From Shewanella sp. Isolate13 (GTDB lineage: Bacteria > Pseudomonadota > Gammaproteobacteria > Enterobacterales > Shewanellaceae): a stretch of DNA of 64,000 nucleotides. The stretch is from assembly GCF_022398325.1 (NCBI RefSeq), contig NZ_JAKEVD010000005.1, forward strand, positions 143,161 through 207,160, in the 5' to 3' direction. The notes under the pieces were generated by a model. That model searched no databases, was not told the origin of the DNA, and saw only the letters and a list, made by a program, of their open reading frames with translations. This document shows, piece by piece, positions 8,506 to 18,814 of this stretch. How positions within the stretch are numbered: position 1 is the first letter of the stretch; the number at the start of each line of letters is the position of its first letter. Made by a program: the position numbers and the translations under genes.

Positions 8506-9249
8506 GTGGACAAATTGCTCTATGTCGCGATGAGCGGCGCTAAACAGAATATGAATTCGTTGGCTGTCAGTGCCAACAATTTAGCCAACGCCAATACCGA
8601 TGGCTTTAAAGCCTCTCTTTCTCAGGCGCGCTCGATGCAGGCGTTTGGCGAGGGCTTGCCTACGCGAGTGTTCTCTATGACCGAAACTCCGTCAGCTAAC
8701 TTTGCAAGTGGGCCAATAAAAACAACCGGTCGTGATTTAGACATTGCCGTAAAAGGTGATGGTTGGATTGCGGTGCAAGCTGAAAATGGCGGTGAAGCCT
8801 ATACCCGCTCAGGCAGTTTGCGTTTTGATACAACGGGCGTACTGCGTAACGACAGAGGCACGGCGGTGATGGGCGATAATGGTCCAATTGTGTTGCCGCT
8901 GCCGATTGAAAAAGTCGAGATCTCCCAAGACGGTATCGTATCTGTGCGTCCATCGGGAGCTACGGCGGAAGTGATTGAAGAGGTTGCTCGAATCAAACTG
9001 GTTAATCCGGGTAACGAGAATTTAATGCGTGGGGAGGATGGTCTGTTTCGCCTGATGTCTGGTGAGAATGCACCTGCCGATCCTAGCGTAGGCCTGCTAA
9101 GTGGTGCTGTCGAAGGCAGTAACGTCAATGCAGTTCATGAGATGGTATCTATGATTGACCTACAGCGTCAGTTCGAGATGCAAGTGAAAATGATGAAAAC
9201 AGCAGAAGAGAACGATCGCGCGTCCTCTTCCTTAATGCGCATAAGCTAG
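8506..9249 (+). CDS. flgF: FlgF, proximal rod protein
   Basis: A 247-residue rod protein with the axial motif VSANNLANANTDGFKASLSQARSM near the N-terminus and a C-terminal region VNAVHEMVSMIDLQRQFEMQVKMM. FlgF forms part of the rod between FlgC and FlgG. The start is GTG with CGGAG about eight bases upstream. It heads flgFGHIJ(KL) behind a near-perfect sigma-54 promoter. Confidence 0.96.
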   Translation: MDKLLYVAMSGAKQNMNSLAVSANNLANANTDGFKASLSQARSMQAFGEGLPTRVFSMTETPSANFASGPIKTTGRDLDIAVKGDGWIAVQAENGGEAYTRSGSLRFDTTGVLRNDRGTAVMGDNGPIVLPLPIEKVEISQDGIVSVRPSGATAEVIEEVARIKLVNPGNENLMRGEDGLFRLMSGENAPADPSVGLLSGAVEGSNVNAVHEMVSMIDLQRQFEMQVKMMKTAEENDRASSSLMRIS

Positions 9250-9259
9250 GAGATAAACT

Positions 9260-10048
9260 ATGCATCCCGCTTTATGGATAAGTAAGACTGGTTTAGACGC
9301 TCAGCAAACAGATATTTCTGTTATCTCAAATAACGTGGCGAACGCCAGCACCGTAGGTTTTAAAAAGAGTCGTGCGGTATTTGAAGACTTGCTCTACCAA
9401 AACGTCAATCAAGCTGGTGGTATCAGCGCTTCAAACACTAAGTTGCCTAACGGTTTGAATATCGGTGCGGGTACCAAAGTGGTCGCTACCCAAGAGATGT
9501 TTACTCAAGGCAACATGCTAACCACTGATAACTCATTGGATTTAATGGTTGAAGGCCCTGGATTTTTCGAAGTGCAGCTGCCTGATGGCACTGCGGCTTA
9601 TACCCGTAATGGTCAGTTCAGCCTAGACGACACCGGCCAGATTGTTACACCGGGTTCGGGTTATGTGGTGCAGCCATCCATTACTATTCCCGATGATGCA
9701 ACCAGCATTACGGTATCTGCAGAAGGTGAAGTTTCAGTAAAGACGCCCGGCAATGCCGAGAACCAAGTGGTGGGTCAGCTCGCCATGTCGGATTTTATTA
9801 ATCCGTCGGGGTTAGATCCTATGGGGCAAAACTTGTATCTAGAGACGGGTGCGAGTGGCACGCCTATTCAGGGCACTGCATCGCTCGATGGTATGGGAGC
9901 GATTCGCCAAGGGGCACTTGAAACTTCAAACGTGAACGTGACCGAAGAGTTGGTGAACTTGATCGAGAGTCAGCGTATCTATGAGATGAACTCGAAAGTG
10001 ATCTCTGCGGTCGATCAGATGCTGTCTTACGTTAACCAGAATCTTTAA
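9260..10048 (+). CDS. flgG: FlgG, distal rod protein
   Basis: A 262-residue protein of the usual FlgG length, with ISNNVANASTVGFKKSRAVFEDL at residues 22-44 and the C-terminal LETSNVNVTEELVNLIESQRIYEMNSKVI motif. FlgG makes the long distal rod that crosses the periplasm. The ATG follows TAGGAGA, ten bases after the flgF stop. Confidence 0.97.
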   Translation: MHPALWISKTGLDAQQTDISVISNNVANASTVGFKKSRAVFEDLLYQNVNQAGGISASNTKLPNGLNIGAGTKVVATQEMFTQGNMLTTDNSLDLMVEGPGFFEVQLPDGTAAYTRNGQFSLDDTGQIVTPGSGYVVQPSITIPDDATSITVSAEGEVSVKTPGNAENQVVGQLAMSDFINPSGLDPMGQNLYLETGASGTPIQGTASLDGMGAIRQGALETSNVNVTEELVNLIESQRIYEMNSKVISAVDQMLSYVNQNL

Positions 10049-10070
10049 AGCATTTTAAGAGGCATTAACT

Positions 10071-10745
10071 ATGAATCGTTTGTGGATTTTTATCCTTATG
10101 GCGGCGATGTCGGGCTGTAGCGCAACCAACGAGAAGCCGATTGCTGACGATCCATATTATGCGCCAGTTTATCCTGAAGCCCCGCCGACTAAAATCGCCG
10201 CGACAGGCTCTATGTATCAAGATAGTCAGGCATCTAGCCTCTATTCTGACATTAAAGCCCTTAAGGTGGGTGACATCATTACTGTGATGTTAATGGAGCA
10301 GACTCAGGCGAAAAAGAGTGCCAATAATGAGATTAAGAAGGGAACCGATCTCTCTCTCGATCCCATCTATGCGGGTGGCGGTAATGTCACTATTGGTGGC
10401 AACCCCATCGACTTGCGCTACAAAGATAGCATGAACACCAAGCGTGAATCTGATGCCGACCAAAGCAACAGCCTATCGGGCAGCATCTCCGCGAACGTGA
10501 TGCAGGTACTCAATAACGGTAACTTGGTTATTCGTGGTGAAAAGTGGATAAGCATCAACAATGGTGATGAGTTTGTTCGGATCACCGGCATTGTGCGTGC
10601 TCAAGATATTCGACCAGACAATACTATCGATTCACAGCGAGTGGCAAACGCGCGTATTCAGTACAGCGGAACCGGCACGTTTGCCGAGGTGCAAAAAGTG
10701 GGTTGGTTAGCTTCGTTCTTCATGGGCAGCTGGTGGCCATTTTAG
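10071..10745 (+). CDS. flgH: FlgH, L-ring lipoprotein
   Basis: A 224-residue outer-membrane lipoprotein. The leader [16 protein letters not shown] ends in lipobox M13-S14-G15-C16. The mature part has the FlgH signatures [27 protein letters not shown] and [27 protein letters not shown]. It forms the L ring around the rod, together with the FlgI P ring encoded next. Confidence 0.97.
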   Translation: MNRLWIFILMAAMSGCSATNEKPIADDPYYAPVYPEAPPTKIAATGSMYQDSQASSLYSDIKALKVGDIITVMLMEQTQAKKSANNEIKKGTDLSLDPIYAGGGNVTIGGNPIDLRYKDSMNTKRESDADQSNSLSGSISANVMQVLNNGNLVIRGEKWISINNGDEFVRITGIVRAQDIRPDNTIDSQRVANARIQYSGTGTFAEVQKVGWLASFFMGSWWPF

Positions 10746-10782
10746 GCTGAGATCGTAACTTAGATCTGGGTAAGGATTCAGT

Positions 10783-11877
10783 ATGATGAAATTAAAATTG
10801 GTTTTGCTTTGTGCCATCTTAGCCTTGAGCGCACCGGTACAGGCGCAGCGGGTTAAGGACATCGCCAACGTGCAAGGTGTTCGTAGTAACCAGTTGATTG
10901 GTTATGGTTTAGTGGTGGGTTTACCGGGGACAGGTGAAAAGACGCGCTACACCGAGCAGACCTTTAAAACCATGCTAAAAAACTTCGGCATTAATTTGCC
11001 GGATAACTTCAGACCTAAGATCAAGAACATTGCCGTGGTGGCGGTGAGTGCTGATATGCCGCCGTTTATTAAGCCGGGCCAAACCTTAGATGTGACGGTT
11101 TCAAGTTTGGGCGAGGCAAAAAGCCTACGAGGGGGCATGCTACTGCAAACCTTCCTAAAGGGGGTTGATGGGAATGTTTATGCCATCGCTCAAGGCAGCT
11201 TGGTGGTCAGTGGTTTTAGCGCCGAAGGGATGGATGGCTCTAAGGTTGTGCAAAACACACCAACAGTTGGACGTATTCCCAACGGCGCGATTATTGAACG
11301 TACGGTGGCTACGCCTTTTTCTACTGGCGATCACCTAACTTTTAACCTGCGCCGCGCCGACTTTTCTACTGCCAAGCGTTTAGCCGATGCGATTAATGAT
11401 CTGTTAGGCCCAGGTATGGCAAGACCTCTGGATGCGACATCGGTACAGGTTAGTGCTCCAAGAGATGTGTCCCAGCGAGTATCCTTCTTGGCGACATTAG
11501 AAAACATCGAAGTTGAGCCAGCAACAGAGTCCGCTAAGGTCATCGTAAACTCACGTACCGGTACGATTGTTGTGGGACAAAACGTCAAATTACTGCCAGC
11601 GGCGGTGACCCATGGTGGTCTTACCGTGACCATCGCCGAGGCAACACAGGTTTCACAGCCAAATGCGTTCGGTAATGGCCAGACAGTGGTGACGACTGAC
11701 AGCACTATTGATGTTGCCGAAGAGGACAGCCGCATGTTCATGTTCAACCCCGGCACCACGTTAGATGAGCTGGTTCGTGCGGTTAACTTAGTCGGGGCTG
11801 CGCCTTCTGATGTACTTGCTATTCTTGAAGCGTTAAAGATGGCAGGAGCTTTGCATGGTGAATTGATAATTATCTAA
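10783..11877 (+). CDS. flgI: FlgI, P-ring protein
   Basis: A 364-residue periplasmic protein with a cleavable signal peptide (cut probably after VQA, residue about 21) and the FlgI core starting [25 protein letters not shown]. FlgI forms the P ring in the peptidoglycan with help from FlgA. The first two codons are both ATG; either could be used. The conserved C-terminus ([32 protein letters not shown]) is intact. Confidence 0.97.
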   Translation: MMKLKLVLLCAILALSAPVQAQRVKDIANVQGVRSNQLIGYGLVVGLPGTGEKTRYTEQTFKTMLKNFGINLPDNFRPKIKNIAVVAVSADMPPFIKPGQTLDVTVSSLGEAKSLRGGMLLQTFLKGVDGNVYAIAQGSLVVSGFSAEGMDGSKVVQNTPTVGRIPNGAIIERTVATPFSTGDHLTFNLRRADFSTAKRLADAINDLLGPGMARPLDATSVQVSAPRDVSQRVSFLATLENIEVEPATESAKVIVNSRTGTIVVGQNVKLLPAAVTHGGLTVTIAEATQVSQPNAFGNGQTVVTTDSTIDVAEEDSRMFMFNPGTTLDELVRAVNLVGAAPSDVLAILEALKMAGALHGELIII

Positions 11878-11905
11878 ATATTGTCGGTTTGATTGGAAAG
11901 GTGTC

Positions 11906-13006
11906 ATGGAAAAGCTGTCGAACGCATCGCAATTTCTGGATCTTGGGGGCTTGGACTCATTAAGATCCAAGGCTCAAAATGATGAAACCAGTGCGTTAAA
12001 AGAGGTTGCTCAGCAATTTGAAGGGATCTTCGTACAGATGCTGATGCAAAGTATGCGTGACGCCAATGCTGTGTTTGAATCTGACAGCCCAATGAACAGC
12101 CAATACACCAAGTTTTATGAGCAGATGCATGATCAGCAGATGTCGCTCAACCTTTCTGGTGAAGGTATGTTGGGATTAGCCGACTTGATGGTGCAGCAGT
12201 TAGATCCAGCTAATAGTCCTATGACCCCGGCCTCAGTGCTACGCGGTGATATCAACGGCGATTCAAAGGCCGCAGCACTTACCATGGATAGGCTAGGTAC
12301 GCTGCAGATGCCGAGTTCTCGTGTTGTAACTTCTGACGCTATGGCTGCTCAAGCTTTACCAAACCAACTTGGGCAGACTCAGGCTCAAGCTGCTAATGCA
12401 GTTCAAGCAACGTCTGCACCTACTTTTAGTGCCAAGACACAAACATTAGATTCAGTACTCAGTGGCAAAGTATTGCCGTCTGCGGCAGTCAATGCCGATA
12501 AGTCTCAAGCAAACTTTACCAGCCAAGATGAGTTCGTGGCACGTTTATATCCCCATGCACAAGAGGCGGCGCAAAAACTGGGTACCACGCCTGAGGTGTT
12601 GATAGCGCAATCGGCGTTAGAAACGGGTTGGGGTCAGAAAATGGTGAAGGGCTATCAAGGCCAGCAGAGCAACAACCTATTTAACATTAAAGCCGACAAC
12701 CGCTGGCAAGGTGATAAAGCGTCAGTCAGTACATTGGAATATGAGCAAGGTATAGCGGTTAAGCAGCAAGCGAACTTTCGTGTGTACGATGATATCGGCC
12801 AAAGCTTTAGTGATTTTGTCTCCTTCATTGCAAATGGCGAGCGCTATCAAGACGCAATGAAGCAGGCGGCCAACCCTCAAGCCTTTATCCGTTCTTTGCA
12901 GGATGCAGGTTACGCAACCGACCCTAAATATGCCGATAAGGTTATACAGGTCATGAAAACCATTACTCGAGACTTTAAAGATGTCTTACAAGGGGTTAAG
13001 CAATGA
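11906..13006 (+). CDS. flgJ: FlgJ, rod cap and peptidoglycan hydrolase
   Basis: A 366-residue bifunctional protein. The N-terminal rod-binding domain (about residues 30-100; LKEVAQQFEGIFVQMLMQSMRDAN) is joined by an Ala/Gln-rich linker (about 110-195) to a C-terminal glucosaminidase domain with the catalytic Glu in LIAQSALETGWGQK and the FNIKADNRWQG motif. It caps the growing rod and opens the peptidoglycan. The fused hydrolase is typical of gamma- and betaproteobacteria. Confidence 0.96.
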   Translation: MEKLSNASQFLDLGGLDSLRSKAQNDETSALKEVAQQFEGIFVQMLMQSMRDANAVFESDSPMNSQYTKFYEQMHDQQMSLNLSGEGMLGLADLMVQQLDPANSPMTPASVLRGDINGDSKAAALTMDRLGTLQMPSSRVVTSDAMAAQALPNQLGQTQAQAANAVQATSAPTFSAKTQTLDSVLSGKVLPSAAVNADKSQANFTSQDEFVARLYPHAQEAAQKLGTTPEVLIAQSALETGWGQKMVKGYQGQQSNNLFNIKADNRWQGDKASVSTLEYEQGIAVKQQANFRVYDDIGQSFSDFVSFIANGERYQDAMKQAANPQAFIRSLQDAGYATDPKYADKVIQVMKTITRDFKDVLQGVKQ

Positions 13007-13049
13007 AGTATAGATTTGTTCAATCTCTTGCAACAGGGAGTCAGTACTC

Positions 13050-14972
13050 ATGTCTTTAGACTTAATGAATATAGCCCGTACGGGCGTACTGGCCTCTCAG
13101 TCACAGCTGGCGATAACCAGTAATAATATCGCCAATGCTAATACTGCTGGTTATAACCGCCAGGTGGTATCACAGTCTGCGCTAGATTCGCAGCGCATGG
13201 GTAATGATTTTTACGGTGCTGGTACCTATGTCTCTGATGTAAAAAGAGTCTATAACGATTATGCCACGCGGGAACTCCGCATTGGCTCCACGGCTGTCAG
13301 TGAGTCGCAAACTACTTTTGGTAAAATGAGTGAGCTTGACCAACTGTTCTCACAAATCGGCAAAGCGGTTCCGCAGGGGCTAAATGATTTCTTTGCTAGC
13401 ATGAACGCTCTGGCTGATATTCCTAATGATATAGGACTGCGTGGTTCGATGTTAACCAGTGCTAATCAATTGGCTAATAGCGTTAATCAGATGCAGAGTC
13501 ATCTTGACAGCCAAATGACGCAGACTAATGATCAAATTTCAGCAGTTACCGATCGAATTAACGAGATCAGTAATGAACTTGGCAGCATTAACCGAGAGCT
13601 GATGAAGTCTCAAGGTCAAGATATGCAGCTACTGGACAAGCAAGATGCACTGATCTTAGAGCTGAGTGAGTATGCCTCTGTCAACGTTGTACCGCTAGAG
13701 TCTGGTGCTAAGAGCATCATGTTAGGCGGTTCTATCATGCTGGTCTCCGGTGAGATGTCGATGCAAATGGGGACAGTACAGGGCGACCCATATCCCAACG
13801 AATTACAAATCACTGCACAATCGGGCAGCAAGAGTATGATCGTTGATGCCAGCAAGTTAGGTGGTCAATTAGGCGCTCTGGTTAATTACCGGGACGAAAC
13901 ACTTATTCCATCGCAGATGGAGCTAGGGCAATTTGCCTTAGGTGTTAGTGATGCATTTAACCAAGCCCAAGCTCAAGGCTTCGATCTTAATGGTCAAGTG
14001 GGGGCTAACATCTTTACCGACATTAACGATCCCTCAATGCAGATTGGTCGAGTTGGCGCGTTATCAAGTAATACCGGCACAGCCAATTTGAGCGTTAATA
14101 TTGATGATGTAGGTAACTTAACTGGTAGCAGTTATGAGCTTAAGTTTACAGCACCATCGACCTATGAACTAAAAGATGCCGCTAGCGGCAATATTACGCC
14201 GCTGACGTTAAATGGCACTAAGCTTGAAGGGGCTGATGGCTTTAGTATCAATATCGATGCGGGCACATTAGCATCCGGTGATACCTTTGAAATTCGTCCA
14301 ACATCTGGTGCTGCATCTTCTATATCGGTTGAGATGACAGACCCTAAAGGCATTGCTGCGGCGGGTTCTAAGATTACTGCTGATGCGGCAAACACCGGCA
14401 ATAGCCAAGTTAGCCTTGTCAGTATCGATGATAGAACCGCTGCGAACTTCCCTGTTACGGGCTCTGAGCTCACCTTTGAAATTGATCCCGCAGCTACGCC
14501 ACCGACATTTGAAGTATTTGATGCCGCTGGTACATCTCTTGGCGCGGCTGCGCCATACACACCGCCCAATATCAGCGCTCATGGTTTCACCTTTGAAATA
14601 GACTCTACTGCGACAACAGCACAGAAGTTTACTTTCGATTTGTCATTTGCCGAAGGTGATAACACTAACATGGTGAACATGGCCAAGTTAAACGAGGCCA
14701 AACTGATGAATGGCGGTAAAACAACGCTCACCGATGTATTTGAAAATACGACTATTGATGTGGGGAGTAAGACTAAATCGGCTGAAATGTCGATGGGCTC
14801 AGCCGAAGCTATTTACAATCAAGCCTATACACGGGTTCAAAGCGTATCCGGAGTTAATCTTGATGAAGAAGCGGCAAATTTGATGCGCTTTCAACAGTCT
14901 TACCAGGCATCGGCGAGGATCATGACCACCGCCAATGAAATATTTAACACACTATTTAGCTCACTGCGTTAA
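13050..14972 (+). CDS. flgK: FlgK, first hook-filament junction protein (HAP1)
   Basis: A 640-residue junction protein with N-terminal SNNIANANTAGYNRQVV (about residues 24-40) and C-terminal VNLDEEAANLMRFQQSYQASARIMTTANEIFNTLF, both part of the axial coiled-coil core. The central 300 residues are Ala/Thr/Gly-rich and variable. It is secreted after FlgN binding. It is longer than enterobacterial FlgK (about 547), the excess being in the surface domain near residues 340-540. GGGAG lies upstream of the ATG. Confidence 0.96.
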   Translation: MSLDLMNIARTGVLASQSQLAITSNNIANANTAGYNRQVVSQSALDSQRMGNDFYGAGTYVSDVKRVYNDYATRELRIGSTAVSESQTTFGKMSELDQLFSQIGKAVPQGLNDFFASMNALADIPNDIGLRGSMLTSANQLANSVNQMQSHLDSQMTQTNDQISAVTDRINEISNELGSINRELMKSQGQDMQLLDKQDALILELSEYASVNVVPLESGAKSIMLGGSIMLVSGEMSMQMGTVQGDPYPNELQITAQSGSKSMIVDASKLGGQLGALVNYRDETLIPSQMELGQFALGVSDAFNQAQAQGFDLNGQVGANIFTDINDPSMQIGRVGALSSNTGTANLSVNIDDVGNLTGSSYELKFTAPSTYELKDAASGNITPLTLNGTKLEGADGFSINIDAGTLASGDTFEIRPTSGAASSISVEMTDPKGIAAAGSKITADAANTGNSQVSLVSIDDRTAANFPVTGSELTFEIDPAATPPTFEVFDAAGTSLGAAAPYTPPNISAHGFTFEIDSTATTAQKFTFDLSFAEGDNTNMVNMAKLNEAKLMNGGKTTLTDVFENTTIDVGSKTKSAEMSMGSAEAIYNQAYTRVQSVSGVNLDEEAANLMRFQQSYQASARIMTTANEIFNTLFSSLR

Positions 14973-15030
14973 CACTGAACGCTTAAAGGTTTGAGACAAA
15001 ACTTGGACTCAGGATTTAGGAATTAGAATT

Positions 15031-16221
15031 ATGCGAATTTCTACCGCGCAAATGTTTCATCAAAACATTAATAGTGTGACTCAAAAACAATCGCAAACGA
15101 GCCAGATTATAGAGCAGTTATCGACAGGAAAGCGCGTTAACAGTGCTGGGGATGATCCGGTTGCTGCTTCAGGTATTGGCAATCTCAATCAACAAAATGC
15201 CATCGTCGATCAGTTTTTGAAAAACATTGATTATGCCAAGAATCGTTTATCTATCTCTGAAAGTAAGCTTGGCAGTGCGGCAACGATCACTAGCAGTGTC
15301 AGAGAACAGGTTCTAAGGGCGGTAAACGGCACTTTGACCGATTCCGATCGGCAAACTGTTGCCGATGAGATGCGCGGTAGCCTAGAAGAGTTGATGGCGA
15401 TTGCTAACAGTAAGGATGAATCGGGTAATTACTTGTTCAGTGGGTTTAATACTGACAGTCAGCCTTTTGAGTTCGATGCCAGCGGCAATGTGGTATATCA
15501 CGGTGATAGTGGCGTACGAGATAGCGTGGTTGCATCGGGCACAACTATTGGTGCCAATATTCCTGGTGATCTTGCTTTTATGAATGCTGCTAATGGGTTA
15601 GGGGACTATAGCGTCAATTATTTGGCCTCTCAAACGGGGGAGTTCAGTGTCGAGAGCGCTAAAGTGACAGATCCTGCGACACACGTTGCAGATACCTACA
15701 CATTTAACATGGTGGGTAATGATTTAGAGGTCAGAGATTCGTCAAACGCTGTGGTAACCACGGTTACTGCATTTGACCCCAATAACCCGGTTTCATTTAA
15801 CGGTATCGAAGTGAAGCTCGATGGCAAACCCGCGCCGGGTGACTCATTTACTCTGGAGCATAAGCCTGAAGTCAGCTTGCTCGATACCATCAATAGCGCC
15901 ATTGCGTTAATTGAGGATCCAAATAAGGTAAACACTCCTGCTGGTCAGTCAGAGTTGGCACAGATGTTGAATAATGTCGACAGCGGAATGAAGCAATTGG
16001 ATGTTGCACGAGGCGTAGCTGGTAATAGCTTAAAAAGTTTAGACAGTTATAGCGCAACCCATGAAGAAGAGAAGATTGTAAACAACTCGGCTTTATCTAT
16101 GTTGGAAGATTTAGATTATGCCGAGGCGATAACGCAGTTGGAGCAACAGCAACAGGCTCTAAATGCCGCATCAAGCGTATTTACCAAGGTCGGCACAGTG
16201 TCACTATTTGATTATATCTAA
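15031..16221 (+). CDS. flgL: FlgL, second hook-filament junction protein (HAP3)
   Basis: A 396-residue flagellin-like junction protein. The N-terminus MRISTAQMFHQNINSVTQKQ with QLSTGKRVNSAGDDPVAASG and the C-terminal SMLEDLDYAEAITQLEQQQQALNAASSVFTKV match FlgL. A variable surface domain occupies about residues 150-300. It joins FlgK to the filament. No terminator is visible between it and the first flagellin 95 bases downstream, so readthrough into the flagellin is possible. Confidence 0.96.
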   Translation: MRISTAQMFHQNINSVTQKQSQTSQIIEQLSTGKRVNSAGDDPVAASGIGNLNQQNAIVDQFLKNIDYAKNRLSISESKLGSAATITSSVREQVLRAVNGTLTDSDRQTVADEMRGSLEELMAIANSKDESGNYLFSGFNTDSQPFEFDASGNVVYHGDSGVRDSVVASGTTIGANIPGDLAFMNAANGLGDYSVNYLASQTGEFSVESAKVTDPATHVADTYTFNMVGNDLEVRDSSNAVVTTVTAFDPNNPVSFNGIEVKLDGKPAPGDSFTLEHKPEVSLLDTINSAIALIEDPNKVNTPAGQSELAQMLNNVDSGMKQLDVARGVAGNSLKSLDSYSATHEEEKIVNNSALSMLEDLDYAEAITQLEQQQQALNAASSVFTKVGTVSLFDYI

Positions 16222-16315
16222 TAGGCAGTGTGGGCCTAGAGAACTCGAACTCAAATTAACCGAAATTAGCCAAGTCTGAAGTCTTGGCGGCAACTTTAGA
16301 TAAAGGAAATTAAAG

Positions 16316-17137
16316 ATGGCTATTACCGTTAATACTAACGTTACATCGATGAAGGCGCAAAAGAACCTAAATACCTCTAGTCAAGGTCTAGCAACGTCAA
16401 TGGAGCGTCTATCTAGTGGTCTTCGCATTAACAGTGCAAAGGATGACGCCGCAGGTTTGGCGATCTCTAACCGTTTGAACTCGCAAGTTCGTGGTTTAGA
16501 GGTTGGTATGCGTAACGCTAACGATGCTATTTCTATTGCACAGATTTCAGAAGGTGCGATGCAAGAGCAAACAAACATGTTGCAGCGTATGCGTGACTTA
16601 GCAATCCAATCTGAGAACGGTGCCAACAGTGCCGATGATTTAACGGCTATTAAAGAAGAAATGGATCAGCTAGTTACTGAAATTACAGCGATTGGTGACA
16701 GTACTGCTTTCGGTAATACTAAGTTACTTGCTGGTGGATTCTCAGCAGGCAAGAAGTTCCAAGTTGGTCACCAAGATGGCGAAGATGTAACAGTTACCGT
16801 TAAGACAACTAATGCGACAACTCTGTCGGTTAATGCGCTTGACGTAACGACATCAGCAGGCCGTGACGCGGCGATTGGTAAGCTTGATGCGGCGATTAAA
16901 AATATCGATACACAACGTGCCGAGCTGGGTGCTGTTCAAAACCGTTTATCTCACAACATCAGTAACAGTGCGAATACTCAAGCAAACGTTGCCGATGCTA
17001 AGAGTCGTATCGTAGACGTGGATTTTGCTAAAGAAACGGCTGAGATGACAAAGAATCAGGTACTACAGCAAACTGGTAGCTCTATGCTGGCGCAGGCAAA
17101 CCAATTGCCACAGGTCGCATTGTCTCTTCTAGGCTAA
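16316..17137 (+). CDS. Flagellin, first copy
   Basis: A 273-residue flagellin with conserved D0/D1 helices at both ends ([38 protein letters not shown]-terminal [33 protein letters not shown]) and almost no D2/D3 domain, hence a thin filament subunit. It differs from the adjacent second flagellin at about 20 positions, counted by eye. I could not find a convincing sigma-28 or sigma-54 site in the 94 bases upstream. The ribosome site is AAAGGAA. A strong terminator follows. Confidence 0.96.
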   Translation: MAITVNTNVTSMKAQKNLNTSSQGLATSMERLSSGLRINSAKDDAAGLAISNRLNSQVRGLEVGMRNANDAISIAQISEGAMQEQTNMLQRMRDLAIQSENGANSADDLTAIKEEMDQLVTEITAIGDSTAFGNTKLLAGGFSAGKKFQVGHQDGEDVTVTVKTTNATTLSVNALDVTTSAGRDAAIGKLDAAIKNIDTQRAELGAVQNRLSHNISNSANTQANVADAKSRIVDVDFAKETAEMTKNQVLQQTGSSMLAQANQLPQVALSLLG

Positions 17138-17186
17138 CGGTTAGCAGAAGTAACTGACCAGCCCATAGCCGGTTAGTGGTAAGAAA

Positions 17187-17228
17187 GATCCATATTGACT
17201 GTTTATACAGTGAATATGGATTTTCGTT
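17187..17228 (+). terminator. Terminator after first flagellin
   Basis: A long hairpin: GATCCATATT and ACTGT pair with ACAGT and AATATGGAT around a TTAT loop, with one internal G-G mismatch, then TTTTCGTTT. It isolates the first flagellin from the second. Confidence 0.8.
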
Positions 17229-17315
17229 TCTGGGGTACCACCGTTACAGAATGTTACTTATCATTATGTTTTTAAAGGAAATATTTAAATATATCTATTT
17301 TTTTAAAAAAACTGC

Positions 17316-17342
17316 TAAAGATTAAAAAATCGCTGCCGTTAA
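17316..17342 (+). promoter_or_regulatory. Sigma-28 (FliA) promoter for second flagellin
   Basis: TAAA at 17316, exactly 15 bases, then GCCGTTAA at 17335, one mismatch from GCCGATAA. It is about 80 bases before the ATG, in an AT-rich stretch. Confidence 0.75.
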
Positions 17343-17423
17343 AGTTACTGTAACCCAATAGACCCGCCTGGCGTAAATAGACAGGCAAGTTTTAAAGCCA
17401 GGTATTTTAAGAGGAAACAAATT

Positions 17424-18242
17424 ATGGCTATTACAGTAAATACAAACGTGACTTCGATGAAAGCGCAAAAGAACTTGAATGCTTCTAGCCAAAACTTGGC
17501 GACTTCTATGGAGCGTCTATCAAGTGGTCTTCGCATTAACGGTGCGAAGGACGATGCTGCGGGTCTAGCTATTTCTAACCGTCTAGACTCACAGGTTCGT
17601 GGTCTTGAAGTTGGTATGCGTAACGCTAACGATGCGATTTCAATTGCGCAAATCTCTGAAGGTGCGATGCAGGAGCAAACTAACATGCTTCAGCGTATGC
17701 GTGACCTAGCAATCCAGTCTGAAAACGGTGCCAACAGTGCAGATGACTTAACAGCGATTAAAGCTGAGATGGATGAGTTAGCAACAGAGATCACTTCTAT
17801 CGGTGACACTACAGCGTTTGGTAACACCAAACTAATGGCTGGTGGTTTCTCTGGCGGTAAGAAGTTCCAAGTTGGTCACCAAGATGGTGAAGACGTTACT
17901 ATTACTGTTAAAAAGACCGACGCGACAACACTTTCTGTTGGTGCACTAGACGTGACAACTTCAGCAGGTCGTGACGCGGCAATTGGTAAGCTAGATGCTG
18001 CAATCAAGAACATTGATGGTCAGCGTGCTGAGCTTGGTGCTATCCAAAACCGTCTATCTCACAACATCAGTAACAGTGCTAACACACAAGCAAACGTTGC
18101 CGATGCTAAGAGCCGTATCGTAGATGTTGACTTTGCAAAAGAAACTGCAGCAATGACTAAAAACCAGGTGCTACAGCAAACTGGTTCAGCTATGCTTGCC
18201 CAAGCAAACCAGCTACCACAAGTTGCTTTGTCTCTCCTTTAA
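17424..18242 (+). CDS. Flagellin, second copy
   Basis: A 272-residue flagellin closely similar to the first copy, with the same short domain plan. Differences cluster at residues 113-150 and 160-200, i.e. in the exposed middle. Codon choice looks more biased than in the first copy (many CGT, CTA, GGT, AAC), as in highly expressed genes. A FliA promoter of its own is present. It is probably the major filament subunit; that ranking is inferred from promoter and codons only. AAGAGGAAAC lies upstream of the ATG. Confidence 0.96.
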   Translation: MAITVNTNVTSMKAQKNLNASSQNLATSMERLSSGLRINGAKDDAAGLAISNRLDSQVRGLEVGMRNANDAISIAQISEGAMQEQTNMLQRMRDLAIQSENGANSADDLTAIKAEMDELATEITSIGDTTAFGNTKLMAGGFSGGKKFQVGHQDGEDVTITVKKTDATTLSVGALDVTTSAGRDAAIGKLDAAIKNIDGQRAELGAIQNRLSHNISNSANTQANVADAKSRIVDVDFAKETAAMTKNQVLQQTGSAMLAQANQLPQVALSLL

Positions 18243-18272
18243 TCTCTACTCTCCATGGGGGAGTTGAAATTT

Positions 18273-18324
18273 AAACGATAGCTCAAAAAGGGGGGGATTC
18301 ACTATGAATCTCCCTTTGTCGTTT
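18273..18324 (+). terminator. Stem-loop after second flagellin, probable terminator
   Basis: AAACGA pairs with TCGTTT at the outside and AAAGGG...GATTC with GAATC...CCCTTT inside, around an ACTAT loop, with one or two wobble or mismatch positions. The T-run is weak (TCGTTTATATT), so termination may be partial. Confidence 0.55.
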
Positions 18325-18386
18325 ATATTCTATGGCGCTAAGAAGTCCAAGGAGCGCCTAATAGTTAAGTGTTATGGAGGTGAAAT

Positions 18387-18773
18387 ATGACAATGGATGT
18401 GAGCTTTACAGGTGCTGTAAGTCAGACAGCGTTGAAAGTTGAGGCTAATAATTCAGCAACCGATACGGAGCCATTATCTGACTCAGTATCGATTAGCGAT
18501 GCTAATAACGCGGAACAAGGGCTGCTGACTCAGGAAGCCGCAAAAGATGAAGCAGAAGGGCTCCACGACATCGCGAGTGAATTAACCGATATGATGTCCT
18601 TAATGCGTAAAGGCTTGGCATTTAAGGTTGATGAAGATTCAGGCCGAAGTGTTGTCAGTGTTATGGATGTCGACTCAGGCGATGTTATCCGGCAGATCCC
18701 AAACGAAGAAGCACTAGAATTAGCGCAAAAACTTAATGAAGTGGCGGGATTCTTGCTTAAGACTGAAGCGTAA
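18387..18773 (+). CDS. flaG: FlaG family protein
   Basis: A 128-residue protein with a disordered acidic N-terminal half and the FlaG domain in the C-terminal half (residues about 68-125: GLAFKVDEDSGRSVVSVMDVDSGDVIRQIPNEEALELAQKL). FlaG proteins affect filament length in polar flagellates, but their mechanism is poorly known. It lies between the flagellins and fliD, the usual Vibrio/Shewanella place, with TGGAGG upstream. Confidence 0.93.
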   Translation: MTMDVSFTGAVSQTALKVEANNSATDTEPLSDSVSISDANNAEQGLLTQEAAKDEAEGLHDIASELTDMMSLMRKGLAFKVDEDSGRSVVSVMDVDSGDVIRQIPNEEALELAQKLNEVAGFLLKTEA

Positions 18774-18814
18774 CAGGCGCGTCAAAAATTAATTATTTTG
18801 TCTAGGGGGCAAAA

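Noticed and set aside
11331..11759. A 142-residue minus-strand open frame inside flgI
   Set aside because: Antisense shadow of a full-length FlgI gene.
16222..16315. A sigma-28 or sigma-54 promoter before the first flagellin
   Set aside because: The nearest matches have wrong spacing (14 instead of 15) or would start transcription inside the ribosome site; nothing with GG-N10-GC is present.
16316..18242. An assembly artefact duplicating one flagellin gene
   Set aside because: The copies differ in codons throughout and in about 20 residues, and have unrelated flanks.
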